NCBI GenBank assembly: GCA_900316265.1
Contig: ONCH01000043.1
Span: 1-38,688 of the forward strand
Direction of reading: 5' to 3'
From: an uncultured Prevotellaceae bacterium
GTDB lineage: Bacteria > Bacteroidota > Bacteroidia > Bacteroidales > Bacteroidaceae
DNA: 38,688 bases
In this document: piece by piece, positions 21,956 through 30,706 of the stretch
How positions within the stretch are numbered: the first letter of the stretch is position 1
Layout: each line of letters begins with the position of its first letter
Position numbers and translations under genes: made by a program
The notes under the pieces: model-generated
What the model saw: the letters and a program-made list of their open reading frames with translations, nothing else
Told to the model about the DNA's origin: nothing
Database searches by the model: none

Positions 21956-22459
21956 TTACAAGAATTTCTTAAATTTTTCACGAATTGTTTGTCGAGCCCT
22001 GAAAATATTGACTTTTACCTGCTCTTCTGTAATGTCGAGGATGGCGGCAATATCCTTGTAGCTCTTGCCTTCCATATCGCGTAGTTGCATGCAGCTACGT
22101 TGTTTTTCAGGGAGCTGACTAATCATTTGACGCACCAGTCGGATGCGGTCGCTTTGTATGGCTTGCTCTTCAGGGTTAGAACTGACGCCCATGTCTTTGG
22201 GGTCGTAAGCAGCATCCAGCGACTGCGTCTGGTTGTCCATGCGTCGTACCTTATCTAATGAGAGGTTACGACAAATAGTCAAGCAAAAAGCCTCAATAGA
22301 CTCTATCTGCTCCCACTGATCGCGACGGTTCCACACCTTCATCATCGTTTCCTGCACGACATCTTCAGCCTCTGCAGCGTTCATCGTGATGCGGAGCGCC
22401 AATCGGTAGAGCTCGTTCTTCAACGGCAAAATATCGGTCTGGAAACTGATCTGTTTCAC
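21956..22459 (-). CDS. RNA polymerase sigma factor, ECF subfamily
   Basis: A 167-residue sigma-70-like factor. Region 2 is seen as A-E-D-V-V-Q-E-T-M-M-K-V-W-N-R-R and F-C-L-T-I-C-R-N-L-S-L-D-K-V-R-R; region 4 as L-P-E-K-Q-R-S-C-M-Q-L-R-D-M-E-G-K-S-Y-K-D-I-A and E-E-Q-V-K-V-N-I-F-R-A-R. The start codon is GTG (22457-22459); no ATG lies upstream in frame. It follows argB by 25 bp in a purine-rich leader with a loosely repeated GTTAGA-type unit, so it may depend on transcription from upstream genes as well as its own promoter. Confidence 0.93.
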   Translation of the reverse strand: MKQISFQTDILPLKNELYRLALRITMNAAEAEDVVQETMMKVWNRRDQWEQIESIEAFCLTICRNLSLDKVRRMDNQTQSLDAAYDPKDMGVSSNPEEQAIQSDRIRLVRQMISQLPEKQRSCMQLRDMEGKSYKDIAAILDITEEQVKVNIFRARQTIREKFKKFL

Positions 22460-22484
22460 CTTCGTCTAACTTCTTCTAACTTCC

Positions 22485-23273
22485 TTAACCTCTTATCACT
22501 GTTCCGTGTTGACCATCGATGGCTGTAGCTAACGTAATAATGACGCGGCTAACGCCAGCATCTACGGCACTGAGGGCATTTTCTACCTTGGGCAGCATGC
22601 CACCACTGATGGTGCCATCAGCTTTATAACGTTCAAAGTCAGCATGAGTAATGGTAGCTATCACGCTGTCGTCGTCATTGGGATTGCTCAGCACACCTTT
22701 CTTCTCAAACGAGAAGATAAGCGTCACGTCGTAGAGCGAAGCCAGCGCCTTAGCCGTCTCTGAAGCGATAGTATCGGCATTTGTGTTAAGGATATGTTCT
22801 TCGCCATCGTGGGTCAACGGAGCCATCACGGGTGTGATGCCTGCCTCAATGAGGTGGCTTAGTGTTGAGCCTGCGGCTTTGTCCACGTCGCCTACGAACC
22901 CGTAGTCGACGGTTTGCCCGTCGACCACTTTAACAGGGCGCTTATGACTACGGATAACGTCAGCATCGGCACCTGTCAGTCCGAGAGCGTTGACGCCGTT
23001 GGCCTGCAGACGGGCTACGAGGTTCTTGTTGACCAGACCACCATACACCATCGTCACCACCTCCAACATATCCTTATCGGTGATGCGTCGTCCGTTGACC
23101 ATCTGGGTCTCAATACCCAGGCGCTCAGCCATCTTGGTGGCTTTGCGACCACCGCCATGTACCAGTACCTTGCGCCCCTCAATAGCTGAGAAGTCGCGTA
23201 GCAACTGAGAGAGCTGTAGTTCGTCCTCGACTACAGCTCCTCCTACTTTTACTATGGTAAGTTTCTCTTTCAT
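22485..23273 (-). CDS. argB: Acetylglutamate kinase (N-acyl-glutamate kinase)
   Basis: A 262-residue amino-acid kinase of the second step of arginine synthesis. V-K-V-G-G-A-V-V (8-15), V-L-V-H-G-G-G-R-K-A-T-K (about 36-47, glycine loop), V-N-G-R-R-I-T-D, L-T-G-A-D-A-D, N-T-N-A-D-T-I-A-S-E and G-G-M-L-P-K-V-E-N-A-L mark the substrate and ATP sites. In some Bacteroides the arginine route uses N-succinyl intermediates, so succinylglutamate could be the true substrate. Its leader is an 8-bp tandem repeat. Sitting after speA, it links arginine synthesis with arginine decarboxylation. Confidence 0.95.
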   Translation of the reverse strand: MKEKLTIVKVGGAVVEDELQLSQLLRDFSAIEGRKVLVHGGGRKATKMAERLGIETQMVNGRRITDKDMLEVVTMVYGGLVNKNLVARLQANGVNALGLTGADADVIRSHKRPVKVVDGQTVDYGFVGDVDKAAGSTLSHLIEAGITPVMAPLTHDGEEHILNTNADTIASETAKALASLYDVTLIFSFEKKGVLSNPNDDDSVIATITHADFERYKADGTISGGMLPKVENALSAVDAGVSRVIITLATAIDGQHGTVIRG

Positions 23274-23310
23274 AATTTCAATTTCGTTATTACGATATTA
23301 CGTTATAACG
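23271..23310 (-). repeat. Leader tandem repeat, 5 x 8 bp, argB
   Basis: Minus strand: CGTTATAA, CGTAATAT, CGTAATAA, CGAAATTG, AAATTATG. The last unit ends in the argB ATG; the first starts two bases after the speA stop codon. Confidence 0.75.
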
Positions 23311-23312
23311 AA

Positions 23313-25205
23313 TTATTCCAAATAGGTGTAGCCGTAGAGTCCTGAGCGGTAGTTGCTCAAGAACTCCTTGCCTTCTTCCAATGAAATCTTGCCCTGCTTA
23401 ACACTCTTGGCCACCCAAATCTCCAACTGGCGCACCAGCTTCTTGGGGTTGTACTGCACGTATTCCAGTACCTCTTCAACGGTTTCGCCATCGAATATCT
23501 GGTCGATATGGTAAACGCCGTCCTTCACTGAGATGTGTACGGCAGTGGTGTCACCAAACAGGTTGTGCATATCACCAAGAATCTCTTGGTACGCACCTAC
23601 CAGGAAGACGCCCAAATAGTACTTCTCATTCTTCTTCAACGTATGCACTGGCAACGAATGCGAGTTATGGCGGTTGGTAGCAAAATTGGCTATCTTTCCG
23701 TCAGAGTCGCAGGTAATATCCTGAATGGTGGCATTACGGGTAGGACGCTCGTTCAGGCGCTGGATGGGCATAATGGGGAATATCTGGTCGATGGCCCACG
23801 AGTCAGGCAACGACTGGAACAACGAGAAGTTGCAGAAATACTTGTCTGCCAACAGCTTGTCGATATTCATCAACTCCTCTGGCACGTGCTTCAGGTTCTT
23901 CGCCAATGCATGAATCTCATGACAGACGCTCCAATACATTGCCTCAATCTCCGCACGCGTCTTCAAATCGACGATACCATGAGAGAAGAGGTCGAGCACC
24001 TCCTCACGAATCTGCTCAGCATCGTGCCAGTCTTCCAGCACATTGCGTGGACTGAGGTTGTCCCAAATCTCATAGAGGTCCTTCACCAACTGATGGCTGT
24101 TCTCGTCAGGTTCAAACTCCTCAGGCATCTCTGGCAGTGACGCTGTCTCCAGCACGTCGATAACCAGTACTGAGTGGTGAGCAGCCAGCGAACGGCCACT
24201 CTCTGTAATCAGATTGGGATGAGGCAGTCCGTTCTTGTTGGCAGCATCAACAAAGGTATAGATACAGTCATTGACATACTCTTGAATAGAGTAGTTGACA
24301 GATGACTCACTCGATGGTGAGCGTGTACCGTCATAGTCGACGCCCAGTCCGCCACCACAATCTACGAAGTCAACGTTATAGCCCATCTTGTGGAGCTGCA
24401 CATAGAACTGCGAAGCCTCACGCAGGGCGGTTTGTATACGACGAATCTTGGTAATCTGCGAACCGATATGGAAATGGATGAGTCGCAGACAGTCTTTCAT
24501 ATCCTTCTTCTCCAGCAGGTCGAGGGCCTCCAACAGCTCGGCACTGGTCAGTCCGAACTTCGAAGCATCGCCGCCACTCTCTTCCCACTTGCCACTACCA
24601 CTGCTGGCCAGCTTGATGCGGATGCCGATATTCGGACGCACGCCCAGCTTCTTTGCCTCACGGGCAATGATATCCAATTCGTTCAGCTTCTCCACGACGA
24701 TAAAGATACGCTTGCCCATCTTCTGTGCCAGCAGGGCCAGTTCGATGTACGACTGGTCTTTGTAGCCGTTACAGATAATGATACTATCGCTCTGGCACTG
24801 TACGGCAATGACTGCATGTAGCTCAGGCTTGGAACCTGCCTCGATACCCAGATTGAACTTACGACCGTGCGAAATAATCTCCTCAACGACAGGCTGCATC
24901 TGGTTGACCTTGATGGGGAACACCACATAGTTCTCTGCCTTGTAGTCGTACTCCTCAGCGGCTTTCTTGAAACAGCTCCACGTCTTCTCGATACGGTTAT
25001 CAAGAATGTCGGGGAAGCGCAACAGCACAGGAGCCTGCACGTCGCGCAACGACAGTTCGTCCATCACCTCACGCAGGTCTATCTGCGTGTCATCTTTGCA
25101 AGGAGTGACATAGATGTCACCTTCTTCGTTGATGCCGAAGTAGCTGGTGCCCCAGCCGTTGATGTTGTACAGCTCCTTAGAGTCGTCGATGGTCCATTTC
25201 TTCAT
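23313..25205 (-). CDS. speA: Biosynthetic arginine decarboxylase
   Basis: A 630-residue PLP enzyme of the alanine-racemase/group IV fold, turning arginine into agmatine for polyamine synthesis. The PLP lysine is in F-P-I-K-V-N-Q (about residues 96-102). Other marks are I-I-C-N-G-Y-K-D, L-I-H-F-H-I-G-S-Q, V-D-C-G-G-G-L-G-V-D-Y-D-G, T-E-S-G-R-S-L-A-A-H-H and, late, V-F-L-V-G-A-Y-Q-E-I-L-G-D-M-H-N-L-F-G-D. Full family length. The leader is five 9-bp repeats placed exactly between the aroK stop and the speA start. Confidence 0.97.
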   Translation of the reverse strand: MKKWTIDDSKELYNINGWGTSYFGINEEGDIYVTPCKDDTQIDLREVMDELSLRDVQAPVLLRFPDILDNRIEKTWSCFKKAAEEYDYKAENYVVFPIKVNQMQPVVEEIISHGRKFNLGIEAGSKPELHAVIAVQCQSDSIIICNGYKDQSYIELALLAQKMGKRIFIVVEKLNELDIIAREAKKLGVRPNIGIRIKLASSGSGKWEESGGDASKFGLTSAELLEALDLLEKKDMKDCLRLIHFHIGSQITKIRRIQTALREASQFYVQLHKMGYNVDFVDCGGGLGVDYDGTRSPSSESSVNYSIQEYVNDCIYTFVDAANKNGLPHPNLITESGRSLAAHHSVLVIDVLETASLPEMPEEFEPDENSHQLVKDLYEIWDNLSPRNVLEDWHDAEQIREEVLDLFSHGIVDLKTRAEIEAMYWSVCHEIHALAKNLKHVPEELMNIDKLLADKYFCNFSLFQSLPDSWAIDQIFPIMPIQRLNERPTRNATIQDITCDSDGKIANFATNRHNSHSLPVHTLKKNEKYYLGVFLVGAYQEILGDMHNLFGDTTAVHISVKDGVYHIDQIFDGETVEEVLEYVQYNPKKLVRQLEIWVAKSVKQGKISLEEGKEFLSNYRSGLYGYTYLE

Positions 25206-25207
25206 GT

Positions 25208-25252
25208 CTTAATGGGTTTAATGGGTCTTATGGGGTGAATGGGATATATGGG
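25208..25252 (-). repeat. Leader tandem repeat, 5 x 9 bp, speA
   Basis: Minus strand: CCCATATAT, CCCATTCAC, CCCATAAGA, CCCATTAAA, CCCATTAAG, then ACATG with the start codon. It begins on the base after the aroK stop codon. Confidence 0.9.
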
Positions 25253-25780
25253 TTATAATGATAATAGTGACTTGATGCGTTCCACACTGATGGCTATCTT
25301 GTCGTAGTTGTCGAGCACGTTGACGTCGAGGATGTGGCGGGCTTTTCCGTAGAATGGCTCACGCTCCTTCAGATGTTCCGTGATATAGGCTATCAGCTCC
25401 TCTGGTGTCTTGTCCTTCAGCAGGGGGCGCTCCACCTTTGCCATGAGCAGGTGTTTGTAGAGTGTTTCTGGTGTGGCCTTCAGATAAACCACGTCACCCT
25501 GTTGGTTCAGATAGTCCATATTGTCAAAGAAGCACGGCGTACCACCGCCACAACTGATGATGACATCCTCAAACTCTGCCACCTCGTGCAGCAAGTTGTA
25601 TTCTATCTTGCGGAAGCCTTCCTCACCTTTCTCTGCAAATATCTGCGAGACGGTCTTGCGCATGCGGCTCTCGATATACCAGTCGAGGTCATAGAACATC
25701 ATGCCGGTCTCCTTGGAGAGTGCCTTGCCCACGGTGGTCTTGCCAGACCCCATATAGCCTATCAGGATGATGCGCCTCAT
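25253..25780 (-). CDS. aroK: Shikimate kinase
   Basis: A 175-residue P-loop kinase of the shikimate pathway. Walker A is G-Y-M-G-S-G-K-T-T-V-G (about 8-18), then Y-D-L-D-W-Y-I-E (shikimate Asp), F-R-x-I-E-Y and the glycine loop C-G-G-G-T-P; the lid with K-x-x-R-P-L-L occurs near residue 115. The length is normal. Its ATG overlaps the topA stop by four bases, so it is translated from the topA transcript. Confidence 0.96.
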   Translation of the reverse strand: MRRIILIGYMGSGKTTVGKALSKETGMMFYDLDWYIESRMRKTVSQIFAEKGEEGFRKIEYNLLHEVAEFEDVIISCGGGTPCFFDNMDYLNQQGDVVYLKATPETLYKHLLMAKVERPLLKDKTPEELIAYITEHLKEREPFYGKARHILDVNVLDNYDKIAISVERIKSLLSL

Positions 25781-28080
25781 TTCTTCTGTTTCTCAATGAT
25801 GGCCATACACTCTGCATATTTCAGCTCAGTGGCCTTTGCATGCAGGTTCTTGGGCAGGCGGTAGTTCTTACCGTCGTATGCCAGATAGGGGCCGTAACGT
25901 CCGTTGAGCAATTCCAGCTTGGCATCCTCGATGAATATCTTCATGTGCTTCTGATCCTCCTGCTTGCGCTTCTCGTTGATGAGACCAATAGCTTCTTCAA
26001 GGGTGACAGCCATCGGATCTGTACCCTTGGGCAGTGAGGTATATTTCTTCTTATGTAACACATAGGGGCCGAAGCGGCCAGCGCCGATGACGACGGGTGA
26101 ACCTTCGAAGTCGCCTAAGGTACGTGGCAACTGGAACAACTCCAGTGCCTCCTCCAGTGTCAGTGCTTCCATGCTCTTTTCGCTGGGCAACTGTGCAAAC
26201 TGAGGCTTCTCGCTATCTTCTGCAGAACCAATCTGCACCACAGGGCCGAAGCGTCCAATCTTCACAAAGACAGGCTTGCCGCTCTTGGGGTCTACACCCA
26301 ACTGGCGCTCACCGGCCTTGCGCTCCTGACGGGCATTCATGGTCTTCTCCACTGTGGGTTCGAACTTCTTATAGAAGCCCTTCAGCATACCTGTCCATGA
26401 CTCTTTACCTTCGGCAATCTTATCGAAGTCCTGCTCCACCTTGGCGGTGAAGTTATAGTCCATGATAGAGGGGAAATACTTCATCAGGAAGTCGTTGACA
26501 ACGATACCGATGTCGGATGGCAACAACTTACCCTTGTCAGAACCAGCCATCTCCTTGCGTGTCTTCTGTGTGATAAGCTTGCCCTTTAAGGTATCGATAG
26601 TATAGCTGCGCTCCTCACCCTTCTTGTCACCCTTGTGCACATATTCGCGCTGCTGGATGGTAGAGATGGTGGGGGCGTAGGTTGAAGGACGACCAATGCC
26701 CAGTTCTTCCAGCTTGTGTACCAAAGAAGCCTCCGTATAGCGCTGAGGACCTTGGCTGAAACGCTCAGTAGCCTGTATCTCGCGACGGGTCAGCACCATG
26801 CCCTTCTTCAATGGGGGCAGGATGTGGCTCTCCTCATCCTGTGTATCGTCATCGTCAACAGATTCGCGGTAAACCTTGAAGAAACCGTCGAACTTGATAA
26901 CCTCTCCCTGAGCCACGAACTGCTCGTCAGTGCCACTGATGGCAATGTTGACAGTCGTCTTCTCTATCTCCGCATCAGCCATCTGACTAGCGATGGTGCG
27001 CTTCCAGATGAGCTCGTAGAGTTTGCGCTCCTGGGCTGTACCCTCAATCTCCGTACGGTCCATATAGGTAGGACGGATGGCTTCGTGAGCCTCCTGGGCA
27101 CCCTTCGAACTGGTGTGGTACTGGCGCACCTTGCTGTATTCCTCACCGTAGAGCTTGGTAATCTCCTCCTTGCTGGCATTGATACATAGACCAGAGAGGT
27201 TCACTGAGTCAGTACGCATGTAGGTAATCTGTCCGTGCTCATACAGGTGCTGGGCAACCATCATGGTCTGCGATACGGTGAATCCCAACTTACGGGCAGC
27301 CTCCTGTTGGAGTGTAGAAGTGGTGAAAGGGGGTGCGGGAGTGCGCTTCAGCGGTTTCTTGCTGACAGATTCTACGGCATAAGTAGCGTCGACACATTTC
27401 TGCAGGAACTGCTCCACCTCTTCGTGGGTCTTCAGACGCTGAGCCAAGGTGGCTTTTACCTCCGTCTGCGAACCATCGGCATTGGTAATGGCAAAGATGC
27501 CTGCAACGCTATAGTATGCCTCACTCTGGAAGTTCTGAATCTCGCGCTCGCGCTCTACGATAAGACGTACGGCAACGCTCTGCACACGTCCTGCTGACAG
27601 CGCAGGCTTCACCTTACGCCACAGCACGGGCGACAGCTTGAAACCTACCAGACGATCGAGTACACGACGAGCCTGCTGGGCATTCACCAGATTCATATCC
27701 AGATGACGTGGTGTGTCGATAGCTTTCAGAATAGCAGGTTTGGTGATTTCGTGGAATACGATACGGTTGGTTTTCTCCTCGTCCAGTCCCAGCACCTCAC
27801 ACAGGTGCCACGAGATGGCTTCTCCCTCGCGGTCTTCATCGGATGCGAGCCAGACCTTCTCTGCCTTCTCTGCGTTGTTCTTCAGTTCCTTGACGAGTTT
27901 CTCTTTCTCCTCAGGTATCTCGTATTCAGGTTCGAGCGTACCGGTGTCGATACTCATCTCCTTCTTTTTCAAGTCGCGGATGTGACCGTAGCTCGACATG
28001 ACCTTATAGTCACTGCCCAGGAATTTCTCAATGGTTTTCGCCTTGGCAGGAGACTCTACTATCACCAAATTCTTTTGCAT
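25777..28080 (-). CDS. topA: DNA topoisomerase I
   Basis: A 767-residue type IA topoisomerase. The Toprim domain starts L-V-I-V-E-S-P-A-K-A-K-T-I (5-17) and has W-L-A-S-D-E-D-R-E-G-E-A-I (DxDxE metal site). The active Tyr lies in I-T-Y-M-R-T-D-S. R-R-V-L-D-R-L-V-G-F and Y-H-T-S-S-K-G-A-Q-E-A-H-E-A-I-R-P also mark the core. The tail has two or more basic repeats (Y-x-x-L-P-K-x, G-R-F-G-P-Y-V) without CxxC zinc fingers. It is the first gene of topA-aroK-speA-argB-sigma-anti-sigma. The leader is an 8-bp tandem repeat. Confidence 0.97.
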   Translation of the reverse strand: MQKNLVIVESPAKAKTIEKFLGSDYKVMSSYGHIRDLKKKEMSIDTGTLEPEYEIPEEKEKLVKELKNNAEKAEKVWLASDEDREGEAISWHLCEVLGLDEEKTNRIVFHEITKPAILKAIDTPRHLDMNLVNAQQARRVLDRLVGFKLSPVLWRKVKPALSAGRVQSVAVRLIVEREREIQNFQSEAYYSVAGIFAITNADGSQTEVKATLAQRLKTHEEVEQFLQKCVDATYAVESVSKKPLKRTPAPPFTTSTLQQEAARKLGFTVSQTMMVAQHLYEHGQITYMRTDSVNLSGLCINASKEEITKLYGEEYSKVRQYHTSSKGAQEAHEAIRPTYMDRTEIEGTAQERKLYELIWKRTIASQMADAEIEKTTVNIAISGTDEQFVAQGEVIKFDGFFKVYRESVDDDDTQDEESHILPPLKKGMVLTRREIQATERFSQGPQRYTEASLVHKLEELGIGRPSTYAPTISTIQQREYVHKGDKKGEERSYTIDTLKGKLITQKTRKEMAGSDKGKLLPSDIGIVVNDFLMKYFPSIMDYNFTAKVEQDFDKIAEGKESWTGMLKGFYKKFEPTVEKTMNARQERKAGERQLGVDPKSGKPVFVKIGRFGPVVQIGSAEDSEKPQFAQLPSEKSMEALTLEEALELFQLPRTLGDFEGSPVVIGAGRFGPYVLHKKKYTSLPKGTDPMAVTLEEAIGLINEKRKQEDQKHMKIFIEDAKLELLNGRYGPYLAYDGKNYRLPKNLHAKATELKYAECMAIIEKQKK

Positions 28081-28125
28081 ATTATCTTTTACTTTTTTAC
28101 CTTTTTACTCTTTTACACTTTACTT
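28078..28125 (-). repeat. Leader tandem repeat, 6 x 8 bp, topA
   Basis: Minus strand: AAGTAAAG, TGTAAAAG, AGTAAAAA, GGTAAAAA, AGTAAAAG, ATAATATG. The last unit ends in the topA start codon. With the -7 box at 28134-28141, almost the whole 5' leader is the array. Confidence 0.9.
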
Positions 28126-28133
28126 TGGGGCGG

Positions 28134-28141
28134 CAAAAGTA
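28134..28141 (-). promoter_or_regulatory. -7 box for topA
   Basis: TACTTTTG on the minus strand, 53 bp before the start codon. No TTG at the proper distance upstream is seen. Confidence 0.5.
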
Positions 28142-28182
28142 AGCAAAAGTTTTGGTTACACCTTATTTATATATGTAATTTT

Positions 28183-28728
28183 TTATTTTCTTAACGTTTC
28201 AGCCAAGAATCGGATAACAGCATTTCGGATGCTAGTCAGCCCAAACTCTGCAGGATTAACTTCGTTAATAGGTATCCAGAGGGCCTCAGCAGCATCGTCG
28301 GCAGCTTTCACGGCGACGGAACCGCCATGCACACGCACCAGGAAATCCATATCGAGGGTGTGGACACCCATGCCGCTATACATATAGACATTGGGCGAGG
28401 AGAAGAGGTACTCGATGTTTTTGACATCGAGCCCTGTCTCTTCCTTTATCTCACGACGCATACCCTCCTCTACGGTCTCATACATGTCGCAGAAGCCGCC
28501 AGGCAGGTCGAGGGTTCCCTTGGCGGGTTCCTTGGCACGTCTGACAACCAGCAGCTCATTGTTGTCGTTGACGATGAATGCTGCCGTAGCAGAGCAGGGA
28601 TTGGCGTAGTAAGTGAAACCACAGTCCCTGCACTTCTTGCTCTTGAAGTTGTTCACCTCAAAGTGCGCACTGCCACAAACAGGACAGTACTTGAAGATCT
28701 CTAAAGGATGTGGACCCATCATTACCAA
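28183..28728 (-). CDS. Nudix hydrolase with N-terminal zinc ribbon
   Basis: A 181-residue protein. A zinc ribbon, C-P-V-C-G and C-R-D-C-G (about residues 16-36), precedes the Nudix domain. The Nudix box G-G-F-C-D-M-Y-E-T-V-E-E-G followed by M-R-R-E-I-K-E-E-T-G-L satisfies Gx5Ex7REUxEExGU. The combination resembles NudC-like or ADP-ribose/NADH pyrophosphatases, though the NudC SQPWPFPxS motif is absent, so the substrate is open. Its start overlaps the end of the esterase gene by seven bases; a second Met lies two codons on (28720-28722) and would abut it. Confidence 0.9.
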   Translation of the reverse strand: MVMMGPHPLEIFKYCPVCGSAHFEVNNFKSKKCRDCGFTYYANPCSATAAFIVNDNNELLVVRRAKEPAKGTLDLPGGFCDMYETVEEGMRREIKEETGLDVKNIEYLFSSPNVYMYSGMGVHTLDMDFLVRVHGGSVAVKAADDAAEALWIPINEVNPAEFGLTSIRNAVIRFLAETLRK

Positions 28729-30176
28729 TTATCCGTTCTGAATGGGAACAGGGGCAGTCCACCTTGATTAGCCAGGTTGCCCAACTGCCAATTGCGGAAA
28801 CAGTAGCGCACGGCAACAGGTTCCTTCACCTCGTCGCTCTTCACGATGATACACTCATCCCAGTAGGCACCGCCAGGCTTCCAGAAGTGCTGGGCTTTGG
28901 CAGGATGGAACACGCGGTCGGCGCCAGCCACCTCAAAGCCTTCGATATCCACATAGCGACTGGTACCGCCACACTCGTTGTTCAGGTGAATCAGCACGCT
29001 ATCGTTCTTGATGAGCATATCCTTATACGACGGGCTCTCGCAGATGACGCTCTTCATGCCGTAGGTCTTGTTCAGCGCCAGGAACGCCAGGCGCTCGCCC
29101 ACCTTCTGCTTCTGGGCAGGGTGTATCTGCGTACCCTCGTAGGGATAGACGGCATCGTTGGTGCACACCAGTCCGCTGTTGGGAATAATCTGTGAGGCGC
29201 GGAACTGCTGTTCCTGCAGCAGGGCGTTCCACGTACCCTGTGCATTACCGCTTTCGTAGGGGGCTATCTGTACGAAGTAGAACGGTATCTCGCCCAGTCC
29301 GAACTGCTGGCGCCACTGCTCCACCAATAGCTTCAGGCGCTCTGAATACTGGTTGCCTGGATCGCCCACGTTCGAACAACCCTGATAGAACAGGATACCC
29401 CTGACGGTATAGTTCAGGATAGGGTTGAACGTGGCATTACCCCATACCAAAGCACGCTGGTAGTCAAACTCTTTCTTGTAGTTCACGATGCCCATCGTGT
29501 CGGTTGGCTCCTGCGTATATTTCTCCAGGTTTTCCTTGGTCAGCCAGCTCTCCACGCGCGAGCCACCCTTATTGGCCTCGATAAGTCCGATAGGTATATC
29601 GAGGGCTTTGTTCACCAACTTGGCAAAGAAGTAGCCCGTAGCAGAGAACTCGCCAACGGTTGCTGGCGAACACTCGCGCCACTCGGTGTTGGCATCCTCC
29701 TGAGGAGTCATACGCATAATACTGGGAATTTTCGCTGAGCGCACCTGACGCTTGCCTGCAGCGTTCAGCACCTCTTGGTTGTAGTTCAGCACAGGACAAC
29801 CGCCAAAGCCCTTGACGGGCATCTCCATATTCGACTGACCAGCGCAGACCCACACCTCGCCCGCGAGTACATTACTAATAGTAACCTTGCCGTCACCATC
29901 GTCAAACGTGATGCTCAGCGGCTCGTAAGAAGCCGCTGGCGACTTCACCGTCAGCAACCAGCGTCCCTGCTTGTCGGCCTTGGCCTCTGCCTTCTGGTCA
30001 GACCACGACGTCGTCGCCGTCACCTTCCGTCCAGCCTTCGCCCAGCCCCACAGGCGCACATCCGTCTGCTGCTGAATCACCATGTTGTCACTTACCAAGT
30101 GTGGCAGGCGCACCTTCGCCTGTCCTGCTGTGGCTACAGCCACCAGCATCATGAAGAGTAGTCCTTTCTTATTCAT
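28722..30176 (-). CDS. Sialate O-acetylesterase
   Basis: A 484-residue secreted esterase. Residues 1-20 are a signal peptide ending A-G-Q-A-K. A beta-sandwich (about 21-95) precedes the SGNH-like catalytic domain with V-C-A-G-Q-S-N-M-E-M-P (catalytic Ser), F-Y-Q-G-C-S-N-V and, late, G-T-Q-I-H-P-A-Q-K-Q-K-V-G (catalytic His region). The family removes O-acetyl groups from sialic acids or from plant polysaccharides such as xylan; with no sialidase or xylanase nearby the substrate is not known. It probably shares a transcript with the Nudix gene. Confidence 0.92.
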   Translation of the reverse strand: MNKKGLLFMMLVAVATAGQAKVRLPHLVSDNMVIQQQTDVRLWGWAKAGRKVTATTSWSDQKAEAKADKQGRWLLTVKSPAASYEPLSITFDDGDGKVTISNVLAGEVWVCAGQSNMEMPVKGFGGCPVLNYNQEVLNAAGKRQVRSAKIPSIMRMTPQEDANTEWRECSPATVGEFSATGYFFAKLVNKALDIPIGLIEANKGGSRVESWLTKENLEKYTQEPTDTMGIVNYKKEFDYQRALVWGNATFNPILNYTVRGILFYQGCSNVGDPGNQYSERLKLLVEQWRQQFGLGEIPFYFVQIAPYESGNAQGTWNALLQEQQFRASQIIPNSGLVCTNDAVYPYEGTQIHPAQKQKVGERLAFLALNKTYGMKSVICESPSYKDMLIKNDSVLIHLNNECGGTSRYVDIEGFEVAGADRVFHPAKAQHFWKPGGAYWDECIIVKSDEVKEPVAVRYCFRNWQLGNLANQGGLPLFPFRTDNW

Positions 30177-30194
30177 AGTTTCCTGTTAGTTTTT

Positions 30195-30467
30195 TCAAAA
30201 TAAGTCAGAATGGCTACCTGTATCTACAAGTATAAGTCTTAATTGGTTGTCGTCTTGCTCCCAAATGAGCAACCAGTCTGGCTGAATATGACATTCCCAA
30301 CACCCTTTATACTTGCCAGATAATTTATGCGGGCGATACTCATCTGGCAGCTGTCCTTTCTCCTGCAAGATGTCAAGTACTGTAGAAAAAGCCCGAACAT
30401 CAAGACCTCGACGTACACAAAGTTTCAGTGACTTCTTGAACTGGCCAGTATAAATAATCTCGTACAT
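30195..30467 (-). CDS. YafQ-family type II toxin (mRNA interferase)
   Basis: A 90-residue RelE-superfamily toxin. The order Y-x-x-x-F-K-K-S-L-K, H-K-L-S-G-x-Y-K-G-C-W-E-C-H-I-Q-P-D-W-L-L-I-W and T-G-S-H-S-D-L-F at the C-terminus is that of YafQ; the two His of the H-I-Q-P-D-W block and final S-H are catalytic in that family. It is expected to cut mRNA on the ribosome. It is preceded by a 68-residue antitoxin gene 3 bp away. It ends 18 bp before the esterase gene start. Confidence 0.92.
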   Translation of the reverse strand: MYEIIYTGQFKKSLKLCVRRGLDVRAFSTVLDILQEKGQLPDEYRPHKLSGKYKGCWECHIQPDWLLIWEQDDNQLRLILVDTGSHSDLF

Positions 30468-30470
30468 GCC

Positions 30471-30677
30471 CTATCCTAAGATTTGCTTTAATAAGTCTTC
30501 CGAATTTTTAGCATGAAAGATATTACCTTTTCGAATATCCTCCAAACCTTTATCGATACCACTCTTACGCTGTAATTTAAGAGACCAGCCCATCTTTTTA
30601 GAGATAGTGCGCAGGAAACTCAAGTCAGCATTTGGTAATGTTAACTGCACATTTTCTTGTATTGACAATGATTGCAT
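30471..30677 (-). CDS. Antitoxin of the YafQ-type pair (68 aa)
   Basis: A 68-residue protein starting M-Q-S-L-S-I-Q-E-N-V-Q-L-T-L-P, followed by D-L-S-F-L-R-x-I-S-K-K-M-G-W. This is a short beta strand and helix that may bind DNA. The tail is probably toxin-binding. It is not clearly DinJ; it belongs to a Bacteroidetes-type antitoxin set. It is the first gene of the pair with a good promoter upstream, and likely represses it. Confidence 0.8.
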   Translation of the reverse strand: MQSLSIQENVQLTLPNADLSFLRTISKKMGWSLKLQRKSGIDKGLEDIRKGNIFHAKNSEDLLKQILG

Positions 30678-30706
30678 AATTCTCTGTATTATAATAATTA
30701 TCGCTG

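Noticed and set aside
28183-28728. Assignment of the Nudix protein as NudC
   Set aside because: The zinc ribbon fits but the characteristic motif after the Nudix box is not present, so only the broad family is called.
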